DNA from: Sphingomonas sp. IBVSS2
GTDB taxonomy: Bacteria; Pseudomonadota; Alphaproteobacteria; Sphingomonadales; Sphingomonadaceae
Direction: 5' to 3'
NCBI RefSeq assembly: GCF_002127225.1
Contig: NZ_NFUR01000001.1
Coordinates: 1,117,592-1,181,591 of the forward strand
DNA: 64,000 bases
Both the position numbers and the translations under genes were made by a program. The notes below the pieces were generated by a model, which worked only from the letters and a program-made list of their open reading frames with translations, did no database searches and was not told the DNA's origin. Shown here piece after piece: positions 19,459 through 28,989 of the stretch; position 1 is the stretch's first letter; each line of letters opens with the position of its first letter.

Positions 19459-22400
19459 ATGAGCGAATCCCAGGCTCCCCAGCCAGACGCGCCCGTGCAC
19501 AGCGGCTTCTCCAGCTTCTTCATCGAGCGGCCGATCTTCGCGGCGGTGATCTCGGTGTTCATCACCCTGATCGGCGCCTTCTGCTATCCGCTGCTGGCGC
19601 TGTCGCAATATCCGGAGATCGCGCCGCCCACGATCGCGGTGAGCGCCTTCTATGCCGGCGCCTCGCCGGAGACGATCGCCGAGACGGTGTCGACGCCGCT
19701 CGAGCAGGAGATCAACGGCGTCGAGGGCATGCTCTACATGAGCTCGTCCTCCACCCAGGGCCAGGCGACCGTCACCGTCACCTTCAAGCCGGGCACCGAT
19801 CTCAATGCCGCGCAGGTGCTGGTGCAGAACCGCGTCAACCTGGCCGTGCCGCGCCTGCCCGAACAGGTGCGCCAGATCGGCGTGACGGTGAACAAGCAGG
19901 AATCCGGCTTCCTGATGATCGTGGCGCTCACGTCGCCCGACAACAGCCTCGACGTCGACTATATGGGCAATTACGCCAACACGGTGATCCGCGACCGGCT
20001 GCTGCGCCTCGAGGGCGTGGGCACGGTGCAGGTCTTCGGCGGCGGCAATTATTCGATGCGCGTCTGGATCGATCCGGACAAGGCGGCGGCGCGCAACCTG
20101 ACCTCGGGCGAGATCGTCGCGGCGCTGCAGGCGCAGAACGTTCAGACCGCGGGCGGCGCGCTCGGCTCGGCGCCGACGGGCAAGGACAATCCGTCGTTCG
20201 AAGTGCCGGTGGACGTGCGCGGCCGCCTGGCCAGTGTCGAGCAATTCTCCAATATCACGGTGAAGTCCGATCCGACGGGCGCCGCGCTCACCAAGCTGGG
20301 GCGACGTCGCGCGGATCGAGCTGGGCAGCCAGGATTATTCGATCCGCGGCTCGTTCGGCGGCCGGCGCGGCATCGCGCTCGCCATCGTCCAGCAGCCGGG
20401 CGCCAATTCGCTCAACGCGGCGGACCTGGTGCTCAAGGAGATGGAGACGCTCAAGAAGGACTTCCCGCAGGGCCTTCAGTACACCATCCCCTACAACCCG
20501 ACCGAATATGTCTCGGCGTCGGTGGAGGCGGTGCAGCACACGCTGCTCGAAGCGGTGGTCCTCGTCGTCGTGGTCGTGGTGATCTTCCTCCAGACCTGGC
20601 GCGCGGCGGTGATCCCGATCGTCGCCATCCCGATCGCGCTGGTCGGCACCTTCGCGGTGCAGCTCGCGCTCGGCTATTCGATCAACTCGCTGTCGCTGTT
20701 CGCGCTGGTGCTCGCCGTGGGCATCGTGGTCGACGACGCGATCGTCGTGGTCGAGGCGGTGGAGAAGCACATCCGCGAGGGCAAGTCGCCGCGCGAGGCC
20801 GCGCACCTGACGATGAAGGAAGTGTCCGGCGCGCTGGTCGCGATCGGCCTGGTGCTGGTCTCGGTGTTCATTCCGACGGCGATGGTCGGCGGCATCCCCG
20901 GCATCTTCTACCGCCAGTTCGCGGTGACGATCGCCGCGGCCTCGGCGATCTCGCTGCTCGTCTCGCTCACCCTGTCGCCGGCGCTCGCCGCGCTGCTGCT
21001 CAAGCCGCACCAGCATATCGACGCCGATAGCGGCCCGCGCTGGATGCGGCCGATCAAGGTGGGTGCGGAGAAGTTCAACCAGGGCTTCGACTGGCTGTCG
21101 GACCGCTATGGCCGCGTCACCGGCCGGCTGATCCGCATGGGCCTGATCATGATGCTCATCTATGCGGGGTTGCTCGCGCTCACCGGCTGGCGCCTGACCG
21201 CCACGCCGACGGGCTTCATCCCCGAGCAGGACCAGGGCTTCCTGATCGGCGTCGTCCAGCTGCCGCCGGGCTCGTCGCTCGAGCGCACCAGCGAAGTCGT
21301 CGACAAGGCCTATGCCATCGCCGCCAAGACCGACGGCGTGATCGACGGCGCGGCCTTTGCCGGCCTGGACGGCGCGAGCTTCAGCCAGGCGTCGAATGCG
21401 GGCGTGTTCTTCATCAAGCTGAAGGACTGGTCCCAGCGCGGCAAGCAGCAGAGCGCGGAGGCGCTGGCCGGCCAGCTGACCGGCGCGATCGCCGGGCAGA
21501 TCAGCGGCGCCAACATCTTCATGATCTCGCCGCCCGCGGTGCAGGGCCTCGGCAACGGCTCGGGCTTCGTGATGATGATCGAGGATCGTGCGGCCAATGG
21601 CGGCTGGCGCGGGCTCGAGGGTGCCACCGGCGCGATGATGGGCGCGGCGATGCAGGAGCAGAAGGTCACGCAGGTCTTCTCGCTGTTCAACACCGCCAAT
21701 CCGCGCATCCGCGCCGATGTCGACCGCGACAAGGCGCAGATCCTCGGCGTGCAGCCGCAACAGGTGTTCGACGCGATCGGCACCTATATCGGCTCGACCT
21801 ATGTCAACGACTTCAACCTGCTCGGCCGCACGTTCCGCGTGACCGCACAGGCCGAGCCGGCCTCGCGCGACGATATCAGCGACATCGGCCGCCTGCAGGT
21901 GCGCTCGTCGAGCGGGCAGATGGTGCCGCTCTCGGCGGTGGCGAGCTTCCATCGCGACTCCGGCTCGTCGCGCGTGGTGCGCTACAACCTGCTGCCCGCC
22001 GTGGAGCTGCAGGGTGCCGCCGCGCCGGGCGTCTCCTCGGGCGATGCGCTCGCGGCGATGGAGGCGATGGCGAGCAAGGTGCTGCCCCAGGGCTATGGTT
22101 ATGAATGGACCGGCCTCGCCTATCAGCAAAAGGCGGCGGGCAGCTCGTCGGCGCTGATCTTCGTGCTCGCCGTGGTGTTCGTCTTCCTCGTGCTGGCGGC
22201 CCAGTATGAGGCGCTGACGCTGCCGCTCGCGGTGATCCTGATCGTGCCGATGTGCATTCTGGCGGCGCTGCTCGGCGTGAACCTGCGGGCGATGGACAAC
22301 AACATCCTCACCCAGGTCGGCTTGGTGGTGCTGATCGCGCTTGCGGCGAAGAACGCGATCCTGATCGTCGAGTTCGCCAAGCAGGGCGAGGAAGAGGGCA

Positions 22401-22705
22401 TGAACCGGTTCGATGCCGCGGTCCATGCCGCCCGCTCGCGCCTCCGCCCGATCCTGATGACGTCGTTCGCGTTCATCTTCGGCGTGATCCCGCTGGCGAT
22501 CGCCAGCGGCCCGGGCCAGGAGATGCGCCAGTCGCTCGGCACCGCCGTGGCGTTCGGCATGGTCGGCGTCACCATTTTCGGCCTGATCTTCACGCCGATC
22601 TTCTACGTGCTGCTGCGCAAGCTGGGCGGCGGGAAGGTGGCGCATCACGGGCCCACGCCGCCGGCACCCGAAACGCCTGCCGCCGCGACGGGAGAAGCGC
22701 AATGA
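19459..22705 (+). pseudogene. RND efflux pump inner-membrane subunit (MexB/AcrB type), frameshifted
   Basis: Together the two frames encode a full-length HAE1 RND transporter of roughly 1,080 residues. Frame one runs from ATG 19459 (F-F-I-E-R-P-I-F-A-A-V near residue 17) to about residue 280 (A-L-T-K-L-G); the next frame continues D-V-A-R-I-E-L-G-S and runs in order to TGA 22705. The break is one extra G in the G-run at 20298-20301. Without it the reading frame is continuous. The TM4 segment A-V-G-I-V-V-D-D-A-I-V-V-V-E-A-V-E has the proton-relay aspartates. Everything else is intact, so either a sequencing error or a very recent mutation is likely. As written, frame one ends at 21030 in a 523-residue truncated product. 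Confidence 0.85.
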
Positions 22706-24117
22706 AGCGGACCCTTGCCCTGATCGCCGCCGGCCTGACGCTGTCGGGCTGCGTGGTCGGCCCCAACTATGTCTCGCCGGCGCCCAAGGCGCCCGCCCAG
22801 GGCGATCTGAGCCAGGCGAGCGCGCCGGGCTTCGTCGCTGACGAGCCGCCGGCGGACTGGTGGAAGCTGTTCGACACGCCGGTGATCGACCGGCTGGTCG
22901 GCGAGGCGCTGGCGGCCAATACCGACCTGCGCGTCGCCGCGGCGAACCTGCGCCAGGCGCGGGCGAGCCTGCGCGAGACGCGGGCCCAGCGGCTGCCGAC
23001 CACCAGCGTCACCTCCAAGGCGACGCACGCCCGCGTCCCGGGCGCGTCGCTGGGCATTCCCGGCTCCTCGTTCGAAGGCGATACCTATGACGTCGGGCTC
23101 GACCTGAGCTATCAGGTCGATCTGTTCGGCAAGATCACTCGCGCGATCCAGGCCGGCCGTGCCGACCTGCAGGCGAGCGAGGCCGCCTACGACCTGGCTC
23201 GCGTCACGGTGGTGGCCGAGACGATCCGCGCCTATTCGGATGCCTGCGCCGCCGGCGAGCAGCTCAAGGTCGCTTCGCAGACGCTCAAGCTCCAGGAAGA
23301 CACGTTCGACCTGACGCGCCGGCTCGAGGCGGGCGGGCGCGGCACCGGGCTGGAGACCAGCCAGGGCGCTGCCCTGCTGGAGCAGACCCGCTCCCAGGTC
23401 CCGGTCTATGCGGCGCAGCGCAAGGCCGCGCTGTTCCGTCTCGCGGTGCTGACCGGCAAGCCGCCGGCCGAAGCGCCCGCCGACGTGGCGAGCTGCGAGA
23501 CCGTGCCGGTGGTGAAGCAGGCCATCCCGGTCGGCAACGGTGCGACTCTGCTGGCGCGCCGCGCCGATGTCCGCGCCGCCGAGCGCCGGCTCGCCGCCGC
23601 CTCGGCGCGGATCGGCGTCGCGACGGCGGACCTCTATCCGAACATTTCGATCGGCGGTTCGATCGGCTCGACCGCGCTGGCGCCCAAGGACATGTTCAAC
23701 AGCTCGAGCTTCCGCTTCAGCGTCGGACCGCTGCTTTCGTTCAGTTTCCCGAACATGAGCGTCGCACGGGCCCGCATCGCCCAGGCCGAGGCGGGAGCGG
23801 ATGCCGCGCTCGCCACGTTCGACGGCACCTGGCTGACGGCGCTGCGGGATACCGAGACCGCGCTGGCCACCTATGTGGCCCAGGGCCAGCGCGTCGAGGC
23901 GCTGCGGCGCGGCCGCGACCAGAACGCGGAGGCGGCCCGCATCGCGCGGTTGCGCTACCGTGCCGGCGCGGAGCCGTTCCAGACCGTCCTGGATGCCGAG
24001 CGTTCGCTCGCCACCAACGAACTGAGCCTGGCCCAGGCCGAATCGGACTTCTCCGACGCGACGGTTACCCTCTTCCTCGCGCTTGGCGGAGGTTGGCAGC
24101 AGTCTCCCCAGGGCTGA
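22702..24117 (+). CDS. RND outer-membrane efflux lipoprotein (NodT/OprM family)
   Basis: A 471-residue TolC-like outer-membrane factor with lipobox L-S-G-C (Cys17). G-P-N-Y-x-x-P and D-W-W-K-L-F-D-T-P-V-I are the usual N-terminal OprM-type motifs; R-A-D-V-R-A-A-E-R-R-L-A-A-A (near residue 290) and A-R-L-R-Y-R-A-G-A-E-P-F near 415 mark the repeated barrel-helix halves. The start overlaps the pump stop as ATGA, completing an adaptor-pump-channel operon. A GC-rich hairpin follows. Confidence 0.94.
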   Translation: MKRTLALIAAGLTLSGCVVGPNYVSPAPKAPAQGDLSQASAPGFVADEPPADWWKLFDTPVIDRLVGEALAANTDLRVAAANLRQARASLRETRAQRLPTTSVTSKATHARVPGASLGIPGSSFEGDTYDVGLDLSYQVDLFGKITRAIQAGRADLQASEAAYDLARVTVVAETIRAYSDACAAGEQLKVASQTLKLQEDTFDLTRRLEAGGRGTGLETSQGAALLEQTRSQVPVYAAQRKAALFRLAVLTGKPPAEAPADVASCETVPVVKQAIPVGNGATLLARRADVRAAERRLAAASARIGVATADLYPNISIGGSIGSTALAPKDMFNSSSFRFSVGPLLSFSFPNMSVARARIAQAEAGADAALATFDGTWLTALRDTETALATYVAQGQRVEALRRGRDQNAEAARIARLRYRAGAEPFQTVLDAERSLATNELSLAQAESDFSDATVTLFLALGGGWQQSPQG

Positions 24118-24140
24118 ACTGCCGACCCCCGCCCCCGCGA

Positions 24141-24166
24141 CCCCGCGTACCTTTCGGTGCGCGGGG
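24141..24166 (+). terminator. GC-rich hairpin after the RND operon
   Basis: Arms CCCCGCGTACC and GGTGCGCGGGG, loop TTTC, eleven pairs with one T-G wobble. It begins 24 bases after the outer-membrane factor stop. No T-run follows, so termination may need Rho or be partial. Confidence 0.5.
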
Positions 24167-24281
24167 GCGCGGCTGTTTCCCGCCGCGCCGGAACGCGCGG
24201 GAACACCGCCTCTCTACCCGAAAGCGTCGCTCGGCACAGCCTGCTAGGTTGGGGACTCTTATTCCTTCAACCGTCATCCCC

Positions 24282-24397
24282 GCGCAGGCGGGGATCCAGG
24301 GCCAAGGGCAACGGGCACGAGGCTCGCCTTGCCGTTTCCGGCAAGCACCCGCGTGAGTGCTTCGATCATCCCGGATACCCTGGATCCCCGCCTGCGC
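24282..24397. repeat. Spaced 20-bp perfect inverted repeat, dispersed-repeat type
   Basis: The left arm GCGCAGGCGGGGATCCAGGG (24282-24301) is exactly complementary to 24378-24397, with 76 bases between. The left arm is preceded by CGTCATCCCC. Sequences of this form recur as dispersed intergenic repeats in many proteobacteria, which is recalled knowledge and not something this window proves. The centre (about 24325-24360) can form a further small stem (GGCTCGCCTTGCCG / CGGCAAGC). Confidence 0.7.
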
Positions 24398-24534
24398 TAT
24401 TGCCCGACCAATAATGCAATGTGGCCTGACCATTCTATTGACAGCTGCGCGCGTATCGGCCTTATTGGCCTGACACCGGTGGCCAGCACGACTGGCGACA
24501 AGGCAAGCCGGGGCACAGAGGGGGAGGGAGAGTC

Positions 24535-27500
24535 ATGCGACGGACTGCTCTATTTGCTGGCACGGCGATCTGCGCCGTCCTGGTGGCGACGCCTGCGTTC
24601 GCCCAGAACACCAAAACCAACACCGATACCCAGGCCAGCGCGCCGCAGGCCGAGGAGCCGGCGCCGCAGGCCGCGGACCAGATCGTGGTCACCGGTTTCC
24701 GCCGGGCCTATGCCGATGCGCTCAACATCAAGCGCGAATCCGACCAGATCACCGATTCGATCTCGTCCGACGGGCTTGGCCGCTTCCCGGACCTGAACGT
24801 CGGCGAGGCGATCCAGCGCATCCCGGGCGTGCAGATCAACCGCGAGGCGGATTCGCGCAACGCCACGATCTCGCTGCGCGGCCTGCCGGGTTCGTTCGCG
24901 CGCACCACGCTGAACGGCGGCGGCTTCGCCGATCCGATCCTGGGGAGCGCGACCAACACGTCGTCCACCCCGCTCGGTGCGTTCAACTCGGACATCTTCT
25001 CGTCGATCACGGTGATCAAGTCGCCCTCGGCGGCGAACCTGGCCGGCGGGCTTTCGGGCAATGTCGACCTGAAGATCGCGCCGGCGCTCGGCCGCAAGCA
25101 GGGCGGCTGGGTCAAGGCTTCGTACGAGTATAACGATCTCGGCGACCTGGGCAGCCCGGCGCTCGCGGCCGGCTACAACGCGCACCTCGCCGACAATTTC
25201 GCGGTGTTCGGCGTGGTCTCGTGGAAGGACGAGAAGTTCCGCCGCGATTCGATGTCGGTGAACAGCTGGGCGAACAAGCTCGGTTCGATCCAGGTCGGCA
25301 ACCAGGCGGTGCCGGCCTCCAATCCCACCTATCAGGCGCTGATGGCGCAATATCCGGGCGGGGTCTATTATCCCACCCAGGTCCGCCAGTTCGTCCGCCT
25401 GAACAAGGGGCATCTGCTCACCGGCGCCGGCGGTTATGAATGGCAGGCGACCGACACGCTCAAGTTCGGCGCGACCGGCTTCTATACCGAGCGCAACCTC
25501 GACCAGGGCACCAACCACCTGCTCTATATCGATACGTCCGCGGGCAATAACGGCACCGGCGCGCTGTCGGCCACTTCGGCGGTGGCGCATTTCACCAGCC
25601 TGGGCACGCCCTATGTCGTCCAGACGCCGACGGGGCCGCGTGCCTATATCAACCAGTTCACCGCCGAGAATCTGCAGACCTACGATTCGATCCGCTCCGA
25701 GCCGGCCAAGCAGAAGACCTGGGCGATCAACCCGACGATCGAGTTCAAGGACGCGGATTGGCGGGTGACGGCGCAGGGCACGATCTCGCGCGCCCAGGTG
25801 CTCGCCAACCAGATCGAGCTGGACATCATCCAGAACCCCTATCGCAACCTGGGCACGGCGGGGCTGAACGGGATCACCGCCTCGGTCTATACCGGCGGCA
25901 CCAGCTTGCAGAACGCGGTGTTCGTCCTCAACACGCCCAATGCCTCGCACATTCCGACGGGCGGCTATCCGCTCGCCTCGCCGGCGAACCAGGCGACCCA
26001 GGCCGGCGCGCAGATGCCCGGCGTGGCCGCGGCGACGCTGGGCGATCGCTTCGGCGTCACCGGCACCAACGGCCAGTCATGGAACACGCTCGACGCGGTG
26101 CAGCTCGATATCGAGCGCAGCTTCGCGGGCAGCTTCCTTTCCGGCTTCCAGGTCGGCCTGCGCTACGAGCATAACGAATATACGTCGATCGGCTCGCGCA
26201 ACACTTCGATCGGCGCGGTCACCGCCAATGTCACGCCGGCGATGTCGCTGGCGAACCCCTATGTGAACGACTTCTTCGGCGGCACCGCGGGCGGCTATAC
26301 CGGCAACTGGCGCAGCATGGACGTGAACCAGGTGCTCGGCGCGATCACGCCGGTGGTGCTGACGACGCGCCCCTCGCAATATGCCAACGGCCTGCCGCCC
26401 CAGTTCGCCATGGGCCAGCAATATGGCGTGTTCCTCACCCCCTATGGGCTGGTGAACAATTATTGGGACCCCAATTACTGGAACAACAACTTCACCAACA
26501 CCAAGAAGGTGATGTCGGCCTATGCCATGGCGAAGTTCGACGGCGACCTGTTCGGCATCCACGTCCGCGGCAATGCCGGCGCGCGCTACGAGGCGACCAC
26601 GCAGAAGATCGACGCGCTGGACTGCCGCAACTGCCTGGCGGGCCTGTCGCTGCTGCCGCTGCCGGTGAACCACAGCATGAGCACGCGGACCTACAAGCAG
26701 AATTATGACTATTGGCTGCCCTCGGCGATGTTCGCGGCGGACCTGGCCAAGAACCTCGTGTTCCGTGGCGCCTATTACCAGACCTATGTCCGCCCGCAGC
26801 CGCGCGACAACGTGCCCACGACCACGATGCAGATCCCCGATCCGGCGGTGGTCGGCACGCCGACCTACAATGTCATCATCGGGGCGACGAACCTCAGCCC
26901 CTATACGTCGGACAGCTACGACCTGTCGCTCGAATGGTACAACCGCCCCGGCGGCGCCTTCGCGATCGCGGTCTATCAGAAGGACATCCAGGGCTATGTC
27001 GGCCCGATCACCGATCGCCGCGTGCTGTGCCCCGCCAACGGCATCTACAACGGCATCGATTTCGGGCTGGGCGCGCTGCAGGACGACGGCACCAACTGCA
27101 ACATCGTGGGCAACCCGGCCGGCGCGCGCGTGACGGCGAGCGGCGTGACCAACCAGAAGCCGATGCGGGTGCGCGGCGTCGAGGTCTCGGTGCAGCAGAA
27201 CCTCGATTTCCTGCCGGGCTTCCTGAAATATCTCGGTGGCGCGGCGAACTACACCTATACCGACATCGACGGGAAGGACGCCCAGGGCAATCCGATCACG
27301 CTGCCCAGCGTCGCCAAGCACAACATCAACCTGATCGGCTATTACGAGACCAAGCTGTTCGGCGTGCGCGTGGTGTTCAACCATCGCGGCAAATACGACC
27401 TGGCGGCGGGCAACAGCTTCGTCGGCGATGCCCGCACCGTGAAGGCGCGCAGCCAGCTCGACGCCTCGGCCTCGCTCAACATCATGAAGAACTTCTCGAT

Positions 27501-27624
27501 CTCGGTCGATGCGTTCAACCTGACCAACGCGACCCGCTCGGAATATGAGAATGATCCGATGCTGCCCCGCCGCATCGACTATGACGGCCGGACCTATACG
27601 CTGACGATCCGGAGCAACTTCTAG
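24535..27624 (+). CDS. TonB-dependent outer-membrane receptor
   Basis: A 1,029-residue receptor with signal peptide (MRRTALFAGTAICAVLVATP) and a TonB-box-like D-Q-I-V-V-T-G-F-R near residue 50. The plug follows with D-G-L-G-R-F-P-D-L-N-V-G-E-A-I-Q-R-I-P-G-V-Q and S-L-R-G-L-P-G; the remainder is a beta-barrel ending in phenylalanine (T-I-R-S-N-F). It belongs to the large receptor class common in sphingomonads and xanthomonads for oligosaccharide uptake. The downstream alginate-lyase-family gene points to a polysaccharide-derived substrate. A strong hairpin-plus-T-run terminator stands between the two genes. Confidence 0.94.
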   Translation: MRRTALFAGTAICAVLVATPAFAQNTKTNTDTQASAPQAEEPAPQAADQIVVTGFRRAYADALNIKRESDQITDSISSDGLGRFPDLNVGEAIQRIPGVQINREADSRNATISLRGLPGSFARTTLNGGGFADPILGSATNTSSTPLGAFNSDIFSSITVIKSPSAANLAGGLSGNVDLKIAPALGRKQGGWVKASYEYNDLGDLGSPALAAGYNAHLADNFAVFGVVSWKDEKFRRDSMSVNSWANKLGSIQVGNQAVPASNPTYQALMAQYPGGVYYPTQVRQFVRLNKGHLLTGAGGYEWQATDTLKFGATGFYTERNLDQGTNHLLYIDTSAGNNGTGALSATSAVAHFTSLGTPYVVQTPTGPRAYINQFTAENLQTYDSIRSEPAKQKTWAINPTIEFKDADWRVTAQGTISRAQVLANQIELDIIQNPYRNLGTAGLNGITASVYTGGTSLQNAVFVLNTPNASHIPTGGYPLASPANQATQAGAQMPGVAAATLGDRFGVTGTNGQSWNTLDAVQLDIERSFAGSFLSGFQVGLRYEHNEYTSIGSRNTSIGAVTANVTPAMSLANPYVNDFFGGTAGGYTGNWRSMDVNQVLGAITPVVLTTRPSQYANGLPPQFAMGQQYGVFLTPYGLVNNYWDPNYWNNNFTNTKKVMSAYAMAKFDGDLFGIHVRGNAGARYEATTQKIDALDCRNCLAGLSLLPLPVNHSMSTRTYKQNYDYWLPSAMFAADLAKNLVFRGAYYQTYVRPQPRDNVPTTTMQIPDPAVVGTPTYNVIIGATNLSPYTSDSYDLSLEWYNRPGGAFAIAVYQKDIQGYVGPITDRRVLCPANGIYNGIDFGLGALQDDGTNCNIVGNPAGARVTASGVTNQKPMRVRGVEVSVQQNLDFLPGFLKYLGGAANYTYTDIDGKDAQGNPITLPSVAKHNINLIGYYETKLFGVRVVFNHRGKYDLAAGNSFVGDARTVKARSQLDASASLNIMKNFSISVDAFNLTNATRSEYENDPMLPRRIDYDGRTYTLTIRSNF

Positions 27625-27629
27625 CGCTC

Positions 27630-27668
27630 GTGCGGAGCGGCTATTCTCCCGCCGCTCCGCACCCTTTT
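27630..27668 (+). terminator. Intrinsic terminator between receptor and alginate-lyase-family gene
   Basis: Perfect 12-base arms GTGCGGAGCGGC and GCCGCTCCGCAC, nine-base loop, then CCTTTTC. It starts six bases after the receptor stop and ends 15 bases before the next ATG. Partial read-through would give more receptor than enzyme. Confidence 0.85.
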
Positions 27669-27683
27669 CGAAGAGGCCGCCCG

Positions 27684-28739
27684 ATGAAACTGCTTCTCTC
27701 CAGCGCGGCCGCCCTGCTGGCGTTCGGCGGACTTCCCGCCTGCGCCCAGGACCATGCGATCCTCGGCGCCGGTTTCGCCGGTACGGTCAGGCCGGACGAT
27801 CCGATCGCCCGCCAGATACGCGGCCGGGCGAGCGCGGCGCTGGAGCGTCCGCCGGGCGCGATCCCGCAGCTCCACACCGAGGGGACGCTGCCGGGCAAGG
27901 GCATCCGCGAGATCAGCCTCAAGGCCAAGCAGGACCAGGGGATCGTTCTCGCCCTGGCGCTCGCCTGGCGGCTGACCGGCGAGCGGCGCTATCTCGACCA
28001 GGCGGCGCGCTATCTGGCGAATTGGGCGGACGTCTATCGGATGTCGTTCAACCCGATCGACGAGACCGGCTTCGACACGCTGCTGCTCGCCACCGACCTG
28101 ACCGAGGCGGACCTGCCCCCCGCGCTGCGCGGCAAGCTGGATGGCTTCTGGCGGAAGATGGCGGCGGGCTATCTCGATGCAATGGATGCCGGGCCGAAGA
28201 ACGCCCATACCAACTGGCAGAGCCACCGCATCAAGCTGGCGACCATGGCCGCGTTCCAGACGGGCGACGCCGTGCTGATCGCCCGGGCGCGGGCGGCGTT
28301 CCGCAAGCAGGTCGGCACGAACATCCAGGCCGACGGATCGGTGTTCGACTTCCACGAGCGCGACGCGCTGCACTATGTCACCTATGACCTGGATCCGCTG
28401 CTGATGGCGGCGCTCGCCGCCCGCGCGCATGGCGAGGACTGGTATGGCTGGAAGAGCCCCTCGGGTTCGAGTCTGGCCGGCGCGCTTGCCTGGCTGGAGC
28501 CCTATGCCATGGGCGAGAAGACGCATATCGAGTTCGTCCGTTCGCGGATCCAGTTCGACCGCGATCGGGCCGCGGCCGGGCAGAAGGAATATGCGCCGCA
28601 TCCCTGGGATCCGGGCAATGCAGTGAACACCTATGCGCTCGCCCGGCTGCTGGCCCCCGGCTATCGCGACTTCGCGGCGAAGCTCGCCGAGCGCACCGGG
28701 CGCCAGCCGGCCGACTGGATCGTGTTGCTCGGCCGCTGA
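27684..28739 (+). CDS. Alginate-lyase-family periplasmic enzyme
   Basis: A 351-residue secreted protein (MKLLLSSAAALLAFGG signal; L-P-A-C could be read as a lipobox, though P at -2 is unusual). The body is an all-helical toroid of the alginate_lyase (PL5-like) superfamily: A-L-A-L-A-W-R-L-T-G-E-R-R-Y-L-D-Q-A near residue 85, the N-W-Q-S-H-R-I-K-L motif near residue 175, where PL5 enzymes keep active-site Asn and His, and D-G-S-V-F-D-F-H-E-R-D-A-L-H-Y near 220. It probably depolymerises a uronate-type polysaccharide, but the precise substrate is open. The ATG at 27684 begins the signal peptide. Confidence 0.8.
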   Translation: MKLLLSSAAALLAFGGLPACAQDHAILGAGFAGTVRPDDPIARQIRGRASAALERPPGAIPQLHTEGTLPGKGIREISLKAKQDQGIVLALALAWRLTGERRYLDQAARYLANWADVYRMSFNPIDETGFDTLLLATDLTEADLPPALRGKLDGFWRKMAAGYLDAMDAGPKNAHTNWQSHRIKLATMAAFQTGDAVLIARARAAFRKQVGTNIQADGSVFDFHERDALHYVTYDLDPLLMAALAARAHGEDWYGWKSPSGSSLAGALAWLEPYAMGEKTHIEFVRSRIQFDRDRAAAGQKEYAPHPWDPGNAVNTYALARLLAPGYRDFAAKLAERTGRQPADWIVLLGR

Positions 28740-28788
28740 TCGATTCCGCGCTGGACAGGAATCGCGGCGGCTGGCTATCCGCCGGCAA

Positions 28789-28989
28789 ATGCCAGTCATC
28801 GCCACCGTCATGAATTCCGCCACGGGCCAGCCGATCCAGAAAATGCGCTTCGGCCGCATGCCCAAGCCCTGGGCCTCGTTCACCCTGGAAAGCGGCGAGC
28901 TGGTCGCGATCGATCGCGTCGATATCGGCAAGCCGGCGCCGGGCAGGGTGGTGGTGCCGGTCTCCGTCTGGGTCACCCCGAAGAAATAG
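28789..28989 (+). CDS. Small uncharacterised protein, 66 residues
   Basis: A possible short gene starting M-P-V-I-A-T-V-M-N-S-A-T-G-Q and ending V-S-V-W-V-T-P-K-K. It has a compact all-beta look with alternating hydrophobic residues and no signal peptide. Composition is protein-like, but the ribosome site is poor and the end overlaps the convergent transporter gene by 17 bases. Function unknown. Confidence 0.45.
   Translation: MPVIATVMNSATGQPIQKMRFGRMPKPWASFTLESGELVAIDRVDIGKPAPGRVVVPVSVWVTPKK

Larger units (their letters stand above)
24118..24534. other. 417-bp intergenic region before the first TonB receptor
   Basis: No convincing gene is seen. It holds, in order, the hairpin at 24141-24166, a long spaced inverted repeat (24282-24397), a candidate promoter with TTGACA at 24438-24443 and CTTATT at 24461-24466, and the ribosome site GGGGGAGGGAGAG just before the receptor ATG. 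Short open frames inside it have no protein-like character and overlap the repeat. Confidence 0.6.

Noticed and set aside
20288..22702. 804-codon open frame antisense to the RND pump
   Set aside because: The translation is Arg/His/Asp/Gln-rich without any domain, while the sense strand encodes a clear RND transporter.
24157..24433. Short genes in the 24118-24534 intergenic region
   Set aside because: Open frames on both strands run through the inverted repeat and have no protein-like composition or ribosome site.
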